From: Dastarcus helophoroides
Lineage: Eukaryota; Arthropoda; Insecta; Coleoptera; Bothrideridae
Length of the DNA: 64,000 nt
Reading direction: 5' to 3'
Assembly (NCBI GenBank): GCA_028583605.1
Contig: CM053327.1
Span: forward strand, 32,978,126-33,042,125
The notes below the pieces were generated by a model. It was not told where the DNA came from and did not search any database. It saw nothing but the letters and a program-made list of their open reading frames with translations. Made by a program: the position numbers and the translations under genes. Below, piece by piece: positions 44,183 through 54,839 of the stretch (position 1 is its first letter; each line of letters starts with the position of its first letter).

Positions 44183-46018
44183 ATGATTAGATCTTTCAAA
44201 CGAGTACAAAATTTCGGTTTCTGCATTAAATTTATAATTACAGTATTATTTTTTATCGAATCAATGGTGAATCAAATTCACTCCAGATATATTTCTAATG
44301 AATGTCAGATATTTTTTCGAGATTGCATAGGACGTAATGTAGCAATTTTTGGAAGTAAAGAACAAGAATTTCCCTTTTTCAATATCATGGGTGAAGTATC
44401 TTACAATTATTTTATAGCACACGAAAAATTTATTCAGGTCTCTCCACGTTGGAATATTTTCATCATGACAGACAACTACGATTATGTGAAATTTGTTTTT
44501 GATAAGGTAAATCTCGATAATGCGAACAACCTCATCGTATACAGTCAAAATGAAACGTTACAGAGGAAAGTCCATATAAAATCCATAATTAACGATGGTT
44601 GGAGGAAGGGATTTGAAAATATAACAATTATTTTTAAATTTAAAAATTCTACTTATACATTTTGGAGCCACTTGGGGAAGAAACAAAGATGTTTAAATGA
44701 CATATTAGTGTATAAAAGAAAGAATTGTGATACTATCCATTCTCATTTATATCTAACGATTCCAAAACATTTCTGCAGATTAAAAGTGGGGTACATAAAT
44801 AGTGTGCCATTTGTGCGGGATATCGAGAGCACAAAAAATCCAGGAATTTTTATATCTATGATACATTTGCTGTCGAAGGTAACAAATATCAGTTTCCAGT
44901 ACCAGAATAATGCGATATTTCAACATGAATTTTTATATAATGGTACGATGCACCTCTTGACTAAAAATCTTCGAGAAGGAAAAATAGATATAGCAATTGG
45001 ACATTTGTTTATGAATGATACTATAACAACACCATTTATTTTTATACCGCCTATATATAAAGACGATTTATTGTTTATAGCCCGAAAGCCCAAACCAATT
45101 GTATCATATGATAAACTTTGGAAAAGCTTTGATAAAAATACTTGGAATTATCTTCTGTATGTATGGTTACTTGTAAATGTTTGCTGTTATATAGTAGGCA
45201 AAATCCTAATGGAAAAAATAAATATATTTCAAGTTGTTACTGGTGTATTCGGCATCTCACTTGGGGCCGATGGAGGACTAAATCCGAAAACATTTACTAT
45301 TAAATTTTTATTGATAACCTATTCCGGTGCTTGTATTATTTTAGACTCAGCTTATTTGGGAAAATTAAGTAATAATTTCGGTTTTGAAACCTACGAAACG
45401 CAAGTTGTAAATCTGGCGGATATAATCAAAAGACAACTTCATTTGAGTGCTTCTTGGTACGCTGAAAAAATAACTCTACTATTCTATGTAGGGAGTAAAA
45501 ATTCGCATATCAAAAACGGAATTACAGTGCACAACCGAACAGAAGAAGAGATCTTAAGGTATCTAGCAATAACTCAACAAAACTGTAGTATCACTTTTCT
45601 TTCGGTGCTTCGGACATACCCTACTGATAGATCTGTATTAGATTGTTTTTCAATGAATTACGCTACTTTTTTATCTTTGTTTGTTACTTCCTATCTTCGA
45701 ATGGGTATGCCTTTTCGAAAAATTATTATGTTTTGGTCCAGAGAAATTATTGAAAAGGGTTTCGTAGCAAAATGGTGGAATGATTTTGCTGAAAGCAACA
45801 GATATGACACTAATGTTCTTGGAAGCTCACAAAAGATAGCACCACTAAATCTGAAACATTATAGAGAGTTGTTCCTGATAACCGTTATAGGATGGTGTAT
45901 AAGCATACTTATTTTAATAGTAGAAAACATTACCCATTGGTTAGATAAACGCTTTAAGTTGTTTAATCATATTAACTATTTTATAAATTTATTGAAACCA
46001 CCACCAAGCACCAAATGA
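44183..46018 (+). CDS. Divergent insect ionotropic receptor (IR), intronless
   Basis: The 611-aa frame starts at an ATG preceded by an in-frame TGA five codons upstream. IRs are variant ionotropic glutamate receptors that form ligand-gated cation channels in chemosensory neurons. Visible parts: a hydrophobic segment at residues 14-26 (likely signal peptide); a poorly conserved extracellular region; ligand-binding lobe S1 from about 198 (LKVGYINSVPFVRD) to 304, with the family's L-EGKIDIAIG pattern at 263-273; first membrane segment at 321-343; pore-loop region at 350-366; second membrane segment at 370-392; lobe S2 at 400-560, including GFVAKWWNDF (526-535); third membrane segment at 563-583; short cytoplasmic tail. 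The arginine that contacts the amino-acid ligand in glutamate receptors is absent at the expected place after MND, as in many divergent IRs, so glutamate is unlikely as ligand. Several N-glycosylation motifs are present. The ligand is unknown. Confidence 0.9.
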   Translation: MIRSFKRVQNFGFCIKFIITVLFFIESMVNQIHSRYISNECQIFFRDCIGRNVAIFGSKEQEFPFFNIMGEVSYNYFIAHEKFIQVSPRWNIFIMTDNYDYVKFVFDKVNLDNANNLIVYSQNETLQRKVHIKSIINDGWRKGFENITIIFKFKNSTYTFWSHLGKKQRCLNDILVYKRKNCDTIHSHLYLTIPKHFCRLKVGYINSVPFVRDIESTKNPGIFISMIHLLSKVTNISFQYQNNAIFQHEFLYNGTMHLLTKNLREGKIDIAIGHLFMNDTITTPFIFIPPIYKDDLLFIARKPKPIVSYDKLWKSFDKNTWNYLLYVWLLVNVCCYIVGKILMEKINIFQVVTGVFGISLGADGGLNPKTFTIKFLLITYSGACIILDSAYLGKLSNNFGFETYETQVVNLADIIKRQLHLSASWYAEKITLLFYVGSKNSHIKNGITVHNRTEEEILRYLAITQQNCSITFLSVLRTYPTDRSVLDCFSMNYATFLSLFVTSYLRMGMPFRKIIMFWSREIIEKGFVAKWWNDFAESNRYDTNVLGSSQKIAPLNLKHYRELFLITVIGWCISILILIVENITHWLDKRFKLFNHINYFINLLKPPPSTK

Positions 46019-46124
46019 GATGTATTTATTAAAGTATCTAATCAGATATATGCAGTAAAAATCGCTTAACATAATATTATAAACTATTCGCTGTTAGCTG
46101 GAACTTTGTCAGCGAACTTGAAGA

Positions 46125-46130
46125 AATAAA
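46125..46130 (+). terminator. Polyadenylation signal of the ionotropic receptor
   Basis: AATAAA lies 107 bases after the receptor stop codon at 46018, in a plausible 3' UTR position. Confidence 0.5.
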
Positions 46131-46547
46131 GGTAATGCAACTAAATGGAATGGAATTTAAGTGACATTTGAAATTGATTTTCAGTTCAAATTGTAAGGTG
46201 ATAACGTATAATTACTAACATGGATAATGCAGATGACTACTTTTATGGTAATAGTTCGAGGATCTAAGAAGAGAGGCCGCTGTCAAAATAAAGCTCATAA
46301 AGTTAACACTCTTACCCATCTCATCATTAAAGATCGAACTATATGCAACATCAAAAGCTTTAAATATGCATCAAAATGCTTAATTATATGCACGAAAAGT
46401 GTCAACCTCTGCAATCTTAAATAAAAATGCTGTTAATTTGAATAATTTGCTTGTGATTTAAATAATTTTCCCTTTCTTTTGATAAACTTCTCGGCAGGTC
46501 TGAATCTAGAAGGAAGTGAGAAGTAATCAAAAAATTAATTAATAATA
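46131..46547. other. Unassigned sequence downstream of the receptor
   Basis: A 65-codon frame at 46227-46424 has no domain and is probably chance. Nothing else is visible. Confidence 0.35.
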
Positions 46548-46662
46548 CGAGGGCGGTCCGAGAAGATGAAGATGATAGCTTTGCTATCGAAACGTGTTAG
46601 AGCAACCTTTGTTGTGTTTTTTAATCTTCCTTGGTTTCAGGGGTCAAGATTTGTATTTTAAT
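46548..46662 (+). mobile_element. Mariner terminal scrap fused to half of a foldback element
   Basis: TACGAGGGCGGTCCGA (46548-46563) is identical to the first bases of the mariner at 47605. It runs directly into a foldback half: ATGAAGA (46566-46572, A replacing the first C), T, GATAGC, TTT loop, GCTATC, GAAA, CGTG, TT, AGAGCAACC, then the outer arm to about 46662. Stem II again differs from copy 1 by a compensated pair (C-G to T-A). Confidence 0.6.
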
Positions 46663-46686
46663 ACAAATTAGTATCAACAAGATCTG

Positions 46687-46688
<2 letters not shown>

Positions 46689-46752
<64 letters not shown>
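46689..46752. repeat. (AT)n microsatellite, about 32 units
   Basis: Uninterrupted AT dinucleotides over about 64 bases. Confidence 0.98.
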
Positions 46753-46755
<3 letters not shown>

Positions 46756-46949
46756 AGGATTGGAACGGGAACAAAAATGATGTACTTTTTGACTCACTTT
46801 ACCTTACCTTTTTGGAGATAGCCTTCCCAACTCGTTTTGTCTTAAATACGAACCTAGCTTGTTTGGCACATCGTTGGAAAACTCGTTACTTTCTCTTTAG
46901 AGTCGTACAGCAAAATCTTAAATCATACGATTAGTTTTTAAGCTCGTCT

Positions 46950-47350
46950 ATTTCTCACAATTTCGATTTATGTCAAAATTAGTCTTTATTCATAAACGCT
47001 TATTCTCAAAATTTGACTATTTTCTTAAAATTTGAATTTCTGGAAGAAAAATTCCCTTTTAATTTCGACTTTATTTGCCAAATTATCTGAAACATTTATA
47101 CAGTCTTTATCGAAGTTTCGCTTCTTTTCCGGATTCCGTTATTTTTCTTAACATTGGACTTCTGAAAATTTTGGTCTTTTAGAATTTGAATCCGGAATAG
47201 GAATTACTTTTTCTCGAAATTTTGCTTTTTTTTGAAATGTTAATATCCGATATTTTCAGAAATTTCGACTTATTTCTCGAAATTTTGACCTTTAAACTAA
47301 TAGTTTTCCCAAAAATTTGTCTTTTTCACAAAATTCTAAATTATTTGAAA
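46950..47350 (-). repeat. T-rich quasi-repeat, short block
   Basis: TTTTCTCGAAATTT-type quasi-repeats as elsewhere in the window, without a long tandem unit. Confidence 0.5.
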
Positions 47351-47489
47351 TTTCAGAGAAAGTGGCCTAACATTTTATGAACTTGAAGCAGAGCAAAAAT
47401 TATCGATCGAATGTGAAAATGTCAAATAAAATATTGAAGAAAAATTGTGTAATAACAAAACATCGTCGAAATTTAAAGTTTAAATTTCA

Positions 47490-47604
47490 TATCAAAAGGT
47501 GGCCACATCCAATACTTAAATGGAAACCTACAGGAAAAAGGAAAAGGGGATGTCCGAGAGATCACGGAATGAAGGAATGAAGAAAGCCATGGAAAGCAGA
47601 CAGT
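47490..47604 (+). pseudogene. Possible C-terminal scrap of a non-LTR retrotransposon ORF
   Basis: The translated stretch HPILKWKPTGKRKRGCPRDH resembles the basic tail (KW-P-GKRKRGRPR) common at the end of RTE/Jockey-type ORF2 proteins. The mariner at 47605 is inserted just after it. At about 35 codons the assignment is tentative. Confidence 0.3.
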
Positions 47605-48859
47605 TACGAGGGCGGTCCGATAAGTACTTAGCCTCTCGGTCCGATGGCGCCACTATCGCAAGAGAAAGTTACTATCGTGTAGTACATTCTCGTAGACGGC
47701 TACTGTCCAAATTTCAGCCGAATTGGACTCGTAATTTTGTTTTTACCGCGTGTGGAAGCGGGCGTGTCCACGGATTTTAGAAAGATTGGAAAACAGCAAT
47801 ATTGGTCGGTGATTCAATTCTTGTTTTTGGAAGGGAAATCGCGCAGTGAAATCAAAGAGCGCTTGGATGCTGTGTACGGTGACTCTTCTCCTTCGATGGC
47901 GACCATCAAAAATTGGTTTAACGAGTTTCAGCGTGGTCGCACGTCGATTTTTGAAGAGCCACGCCCAGGTGCCCCGAAAACGGCTACTACAGAGGATAAC
48001 GTGACAAAAATCCACGATCTCGTATTGGCAGACCGCCGATTGAAGGTACGCGAGATAGCTGAGACAATAGACCGTATGGGTCATATCCTGCATGAAATTT
48101 TGGGCATGAGAAAGCTATCGGCGCGATGGGTGCCGCGTTTGCTCACTCCGGACAACAAGCGCAACCGTGAGACCACTTCAGAGCAGTGTTTGACGCTGTT
48201 TAAGCGCAATCCGAAGGAGTTTCTGCATCGTTTCCTAACCGTCGACGTAACATGGATCCTCTGGTACACGCCAGAGAATAGTCGAAACAGTGGACTACAC
48301 CCGGTGAACGTGCTTCGAAGAAGGCGAAGACTGTCCTATCGGCCGGAAAGGTGATGGCCACCGTTTTCTGGGGTTCACAAGGTGTGATCTACATCGACTA
48401 CCTGAAGAAGGGCAAAACGATCACAGGGCTGTACTACGCCGAATTATTGGGCCGATTCGACGCCGAATTGCAGAAAAAAACGGCCCCATTTGGCGAAGAA
48501 AAAAGTGCCCTTTCACCATGACAACGCACCGGCTCACACCTCCGCCCTCGCCACAGCCAAATTGGGCTACGAACTGCTGCCCTATCCACCGTATTCTCCA
48601 GATTTGGCCCCGTGCTACTTCTATTTATTTCCAAACTTGAAGAAGTCACTCGCCGGGCAGAAATTTGAATCGAATGAGAAGATAATCGCCGCCACGGAGG
48701 CCTACTTTGCAGACCTCGAGAAAACATATTTTTCAGACAGGTTCAAGAAGTTGGAGCATTCCTGAGTCAAGTGTATCGAGTTAAAAGGAGACTACGTTAA
48801 GAAATAAATCGCCACTTTTCCAAAATTTTTGTTTTTCTTTTGTAGGCTCAGTACTTATC
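47605..48859 (+). mobile_element. Mariner-family transposon, inactive
   Basis: The element begins at a TA (47605-47606) with CGAGGGCGGTCCGATAAGTA. The inverted counterpart at the right (GGCTCAGTACTTATC, 48845-48859) matches only the inner part of this terminal repeat. The outer 13 or so bases are lost, so the right TA target site is also gone. It encloses a disrupted transposase gene (47770-48765). Its base composition is much richer in G+C than its surroundings, consistent with arrival by horizontal transfer, which is common for mariners. Confidence 0.9.
47770..48765 (+). pseudogene. Mariner transposase, several disabling changes
   Basis: Cut-and-paste transposase of the D,D34D mariner type. 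The expected start codon is ACG at 47770, just before DFRKIGKQQYW. The helix-turn-helix region lacks several residues near ETIDRMGH. The first catalytic Asp is present in TVDVTWI. The frame then shifts near 48245-48282, and shifts again in the A run at about 48474-48480. The second Asp is present in HHDNAPAH. The third catalytic Asp, expected in the APCD motif, is Tyr (LAPCYFYLFPNL), and the spacing between the second and third positions is three residues short. The remaining C-terminal part reads to 48765. No active protein could be made. Confidence 0.9.
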
Positions 48860-49959
48860 TTAGTTTAAATATTTTTTGAGTCATGAATAGATATCATCGC
48901 CTATCAGTACTATTTTTTTTTAATTTGTCAATATTTTTTAGTTCTTTATTACTTAAACAATTATCAGATTAGAGTTAATTTCCAAATTCTTGCTATTTAA
49001 ACATTCACCTTATGATTTATGGTATCTCACAAAAAGGGCCGACCGGATAATTACCCACACTTAAAATAAAATATATCACTTTTATTAATAGCATCAATCC
49101 TCTTAGATCTATGCCGCCAGGGAGCACATTCCTCACGGATGTTTAAACCCAGGCGCCACTTGCTTTTTTCCCTCAAAAATTACCGGATATCTTCCAACCT
49201 TGGTGTCTTTAGTTCGCGTGATATTTGTAAATTTTGATGGATGGTACTAAAAAATAAAGTTAAATAAATAGCCACAAGCAATGGGCAAGGGGAAAATATT
49301 TGGATTTTTTCTAAAAATTAAAATCTATAATCGATTACTAAAATGATAAAGGGCACAGCACTGCGCTAACTAATAGAAATAGGTAGCGTACTATGACTTG
49401 AACTAATTCAAATGTCCAATAAGCGAAAAAAAAGTTTTAAAAATCTCCGTTTAATCAGTGTTTTCATATTAAAATTAAGCCAGTTGTAAAATTAGTTTTA
49501 TTTTACAACAAATAATTTATACACGCTTGTAGCCATATGGTAGTTGGCGATAGCATACTTCCGCTTTAACTTTAGTCATAAAATTACCTCATCTACTCTT
49601 TTGCAATGCACTACCGGTGGCCACTTACCTAGATGACATATTAAAATAATACATAATCTCTATTTATAGCATTTTATTGCGTTAACCGACAAAGAAAGGA
49701 CATAAAAGTTTATGTCACATTTAGTACAGGCTGAAAAATCTAGAACAAACACTAAATCATCCAGCTAAAGAAATGTACGATGATATATTTTTTTAAACGT
49801 ACAAATTGATTAGTTTAACAGGCCCTTTTTAACTAAATTTATTCAGGGAGTGTGAGAAATAAACTCGACACCGCATTCATCACGGGTTTAATGTGTTCAT
49901 TTAATGCCGCATAATTTTTATGTGATTTGCAAATCACAGTCGTATATCACTATTTTTTT
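48860..49959. other. Unassigned AT-rich sequence
   Basis: No gene, RNA, element end or tandem repeat recognised. Confidence 0.4.
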
Positions 49960-50460
49960 TTTTGCATTAGAACTGGTCTCTAAATTCATATTTATTTTCG
50001 GAGTCTGCGAGTCAAAATCTATACGATAGGGTACTTTGAAATCCAAATAGTGACTTTTGAATTTCAACCTTGGGCTTGTATTTCGTAAACGGCTACTCAA
50101 AACTCAATTCGGCTTTCAGATTCCTATTTTACGTCCCGAAAACTCTATGAAAATGCTATAAACTCACTTTCGAAAATGGAGATTTTTGCATGTTTTTGGG
50201 AGAAGGGGGGGGGACCCTTTGAACTTTTTTCGTAACTTCAAACTCTCATATCTTCTAAATCAAAAGTCGTAGCTCAATTTGATTTTCAGATGCGAAGTTT
50301 ACGGGTCAAAATCTTTATAAAAGGCTACTTTCAAATCCTAAATAATGACTTTTGAATTTCGAGCTCAGTAAAGTTGGTGAAATTTTGAAACGTTCGAAAC
50401 TTTAGTCTTGTATGTCGTAAACGGATAGTCATAGCTAGGGAATTCGATCCTGAGCCTTAT
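49960..50460. repeat. Dispersed ~330-bp repeat family, about 1.5 units
   Basis: ACGTCCCGAAAACTCTATG, GAACTTTTTTCGTAACTT, AACTCTCATATCTTC, ACGGGTCAAAATCT and TGACTTTTGAATTTCGA occur here in the same order as in the tandem copies at 54856-55510. The right edge (AGCTAGGGAATTCGATCCTG) resembles the right edge of that array (AGCTAGAGGATTTGATCCCG). Confidence 0.8.
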
Positions 50461-50886
50461 TTCTAATCCCAGGATTTCGAGATTACATTTACTCACTCCC
50501 AGGATCCCGGGGTTATTTCGATATTGAAACTTACAAATAAAACAATACATCTTTTTAACCAACAAATCAAACAATCAACGTAATCAAAATTTAGGAAAAA
50601 AAAAGTATTTTACGCTAAAAATGCCGATTAAAATAATCAGACTTAAGAAGTAGACTAACCAGGCTTAAAATCACTGAATCGTTATGTTGAAGTTATCCTT
50701 TTTCAAGAATCAATAAGAACTCTTTAAACTTAGGAGCCTTACTTTTATTCCTGATTTTTTGAGGCCCACCTCGTCCTTACAGCAGGTGGTCAAATTTGTA
50801 TGACCCTTTTTACTCCGATGTCACATATTTTGGAATTAATTTTTTAATTTAGAAATTATCTGCGTGAGTTTGGTTTTCGTATATTA
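50461..50886. other. Unassigned, with CCCAGGATTTCG-type edge sequence
   Basis: 50461-50525 holds repeated CCCAGGAT(T/C) motifs comparable to the CCCGGGATTC motifs flanking 54840-55526. After that no feature is visible. Confidence 0.35.
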
Positions 50887-52229
50887 TACAGGAGGGTGGA
50901 CCTTAAGTAATGGTACATAGAGCAAGAGTAGATTTTTCGTATAAAAATAACTCGTTTTAGCCATATTTATCTTATACCAAAAGTTGATATAAACAGAGAT
51001 ACAGGGTGTCGAAATTAAAAAAAAAATTGTGATTTTTCCACATAATTGATGAACACATTTCACTATAGACAAGAAATTTGGTATACAGGGGTTTCTTTGG
51101 TCAAGAAATTCTAATTTGCTAGCAGAATGCCAGTAGCTTAAAGGGGGCGCCACCTGCGCTGCCTTGCATTATTCCAAAGCATCATAAATTTTTTGTGCCT
51201 TTATGCACACTTATTTTAAATAGATATTTTTATTTACCTACATTTTTTACGTAAAAAAGGTATATTTTCTAAATGTTGATACAAGCAACCGTTTTCAAGA
51301 TATTTGCCTTCAAAATTTGCAGTACGTTTATTTTAAGTTATATGTAAATGTGAATTTTTCGCAGTAGGTTTTAAAATAGAAGTAATAAAACTCTAAAATA
51401 GTTTATATCAAATATTACTCTACTGACATTATTATTACACATATTTTTTAAATTTCTGAAGAAAATTTAAACAAAATACCAAAACAAAATTTATTTTCAA
51501 AAATAAGTATGTGGGACATGACTTTTTTCATGTAAAGGGATTGTAAACAATTAAAAATTTGGCTGTCTTTTATTGAAATTCATCTTTAAATATCTGCTTT
51601 GACCACACAGACTATTAAAATTTTTTTGTGGGACTCAGACATCATATCTCACATCTCTATGTTAGAAAAAAATTTAGGTAATAATATTATCAGCAAAGTA
51701 ATATTTGACATAAATAACTTTCAAAGCTGTCTTATGATTAATTTTTTTTCAAGCTTACTTAGAAAATTTAATATCTTAGTAATTTCAAACCAAGGCACGT
51801 CAAGATTTAAAGGCAAATATCTTGGAAACGGTTGCTCGCATCAACTTTTAGAAAGTACACCTTTTTTGCGTGAAAGATATGGGGAAATAAACTAATCCAT
51901 TTAAAATTAATACACGTGGGTGCACAAAAAAGTTATGCTGATTTAGAATTATGCAGGATAGCGCAGGTAGCGCTCCCTAGCAGCTATTAATAATATGTTA
52001 GCAAATTAGAGTTTGTCGACTTAAGAAACCCCCTTCTGCCATATTTCGTGCCTATATTACAATTCATTTCATAGTTATACGAAAAAATATAATTTTTTTT
52101 TCAGCTTTGACACCCTATATCTCTGTTAATATCAACTTTTGTTATAAGGTAAATGTAGCCAAGTCACATTTTTTTTATTCAAAAAATCCACCATTGCTCT
52201 GCGTACCATTACTTATGGTCCATCCTGTA
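50887..52229. mobile_element. 1.34-kb element made of two ~550-bp inverted arms
   Basis: The left end TACAGGAGGGTGGACC and the right end GGTCCATCCTGTA are inverted partners. The match continues inward with moderate divergence: AAGTAATGGTAC, AAAAGTTGATAT, AGAGATA(C/T)AGGGTGTC, TCTAATTTGCTA, CTACCTGCGCT-like boxes, GCAACCGTTT(T/C)CAAGATATT and TCAAATATTACT. About 230 bases in the centre do not pair. A TA flanks both ends, as in Tc1/mariner-type insertion, though the ends are not diagnostic. No transposase frame is present. Confidence 0.85.
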
Positions 52230-52289
52230 TATTTAAATTTGCTGTTTTATCTTATTTGTTTAATATTTCACCAATCTTAACTTGACAAA

Positions 52290-54500
52290 AAATGCTATCT
52301 TAATAAATTCATGATTTTCATTTCCTTCTCGAAATTTTGATTATAAAATCTAAAAAAAATACTCTCCAAATTTTAACTTGCGGATTTCACCTCAAAATAT
52401 TTTGAATATGTTTCTTGAACTTTTGACTTTTATCTGAACATTTCGATTTTATCCTCGATATTTCGTTTTAAGGTCGAAATTTCAGAAAAATTGAAATTCC
52501 TATTTTAGGTTTGCATAAAAAAAAAGATTAAAATTGGTGAAAAAAACCTGACATTTGTTCAAAAGTTGTCAAATTTTTTTTAAAATTTTCCATTTTCTTC
52601 TCAGATCTTCCACTCCAATCTCTAAAATTATAACCCAAAAATTTCCACATTTTCCGATTTTGAATAAAATCCAAATTTGTAAAATAGTGCAAGAATCAGA
52701 ATCCGCAATGTTTTTCGAAATATTGAAACTCTTTTCCAATTTTCAACTTTGAAAGAAACTCTCAATAAAAAAAATCGTAAACTTGGAATTTCCAAATTGT
52801 TTAAAAAGTAGAATTTTTTGAAAGGCTAAATATTGAAGAAAAATCAAAATTATAAGAAAATTTGAAAGCTTTAAAAATGCTTAAAATTTTCAAAAGTTAA
52901 AATTTTGGACAAATTAAAATTTTCGAAAAAAAAACCAAAATTTGAAAAATACGAAATTTAAAAATCAAAATTATCAAAAAAAAAACAAGCACTATGTGAA
53001 AAGAAGTAGAAATTTTGGAAAAACCGAGATTTATAAAAAAAATATTGAAAAATCGCAGATAAAGCGTCAGAATTTTAAACAATGTCAACATTTTCGTAGA
53101 AATTAAAAATTTCCAGAAAAAAGCTGCGAATTAAAAAAACATGGGTATTTTGAAAAAAAATTCAAACATTGAAGAAATCGACCATTTCAAAAATTCTAAA
53201 ATTGGAAGAAGTGGCGAAATTTTCGAAATAATTCGTAATTTTAAAAAAAGTTGAAATTTTGAATTTAAACTTTCAGTTTTCACATTAGCGTTGACTTAAA
53301 AAATAATAAAACTTTTGAATTTGAACTAGAAAGTTCGAGAAGGAGGAGAAATTTCGATAATCTTGAAATTTATTGAAAAAATTCTCGAATTTTTTGAATT
53401 GAATTTAAAAAATAGAGTTTTTTTAAATATATATTTTCACGAAAATAAAAAAATTATTAGGAAAATTCAAGTTTTAAAATAACATTTCCAAAAAACGGTC
53501 TACACTTCGAATTTCATCTCGGAACGAAAGATATTGTAATTTTGGACGAAACGAAATTTTTGAAAAAGTCTAAATTTTAGAAAATAGGGCAAAATTTTCA
53601 AAACAAGTTGAAATTTAAAGAAAACAAAAAGTCAAATTTAAATTTTCAACAAAAATTTTGAAAACTGAGAATTTTCAAAAATAAAGTTAAAAAATATCGT
53701 AATTTTGAATAATGTAAACATTTTGGTGGTAAATTAAAATTTCCAAGATTTTTAAAAAGTAATCGAAATTCTAAAAAAAGTCAACACCTTGAAGAAATTG
53801 ACATTTTAAAAATTTGAACATTTGAAGAAATTTTTTTAAAAAATTGTAATTTTCAATAAGGTTAAAATCTTGGAAATTGGTGGAATAAAATTTCAAATAT
53901 CGTCAAGATTTAAAAAAAATCGAAATTTCAAAAAACCGAAAAATGTTTGGTAAAAAATCCAGATTTTAAAAAATTCAAAAAGTACAAATTTTGGACAAAG
54001 ACCAGTTTACAAAAAACTCGACATTTTCGAATTAAATGAGAATCTTCAAACAGCAAAAATTTTGAAAATATAACAAAATCTTAAAAAATTCAATATTTTA
54101 ATAAAGGTGTAAGTTTTCGAAAAAATCAACACTTGGAAAAGCCGAAATTTTCAAAAGAAGTAAAATCTTGAAAATACTTAGTCAAAAATTTTTTCAAATA
54201 AGTCAACATTTTTAGAAAAGTATCGAAATTTTGGAAAAAGTAAATTTTTTTGAAAGAGTTTGCATTTACAAAAAGTTTAAATTTCGAAAAAAATATTAAA
54301 GCAGGAAAATGAAGAAATTTTCAACAAAAAATTCGAAACTATTAGAAAATGTCAAATTTTTAAAAATTTAAATTTTTCAAAATAATATCGAAATTGAAAT
54401 CTAAATTTTCAAAAAGTCTACTATTTCAAGAAAGACGACATTTTAGAAAATATTCGAAACTTTTAAAAGCGTGAAATTCCTCAAAAAAAAGTCGGAACTT
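52290..54500 (+). repeat. Quasi-repeat block, mainly A-rich
   Basis: 52290-52780 is T-rich and degenerate. 52790-54500 is A-rich with GAAATTTTGAAAAA and AATTTTCAAAA units. No long tandem unit was seen. The frames are compositional. Confidence 0.65.
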
Positions 54501-54839
54501 TGTGACATTACGAAGCATATGACTCGTCTCGTCCTTGGCACACGATGTCACACTCTGTTGACCCCCATACCTTAATCTGAGAAATAACAAAGCAGTCAGT
54601 GTCTCATCATCAAATTTAAGATGCAAGATTTTTATTTAAAACAAGCATACCAATCCTAAAGCCCTGCTTGTTTGGAATAAAACTTCTATTTTATATTAAA
54701 ATGATAGACTAGTATTGTTGAAAACATTAACGTTGAGCGTTTCGATAGATGCAGTCTATTTTACAACTTTTTTAAAATGATGTCAATTTCGGGATTAAAA
54801 AGCGGGAGGGATCCCGGGATTCAGAAATTCAAAATCCGG
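54501..54839. other. Unassigned; possible degraded transposon coding scrap on minus
   Basis: Minus frame 54626-54426 begins MHLKFDDETLTALLFLRLRYG. This vaguely recalls hAT C-terminal dimerisation regions, but it is short and runs into quasi-repeat, so I do not call it. CCCGGGATTC motifs at 54810-54840 belong to the edge of the next element. Confidence 0.25.

Noticed and set aside
46227..46424. 65-codon frame downstream of the receptor
   Set aside because: No domain and the usual length for chance in this sequence; it starts about 100 bases past the receptor polyadenylation signal.
47743..48727. Minus-strand frames of 62-116 codons across the mariner
   Set aside because: Antisense shadows of the transposase.
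54426..54626. hAT C-terminal domain scrap on minus
   Set aside because: FDDETLTALLFLRLRYG is suggestive but too short, and the frame runs into quasi-repeat. No other hAT domain is nearby.
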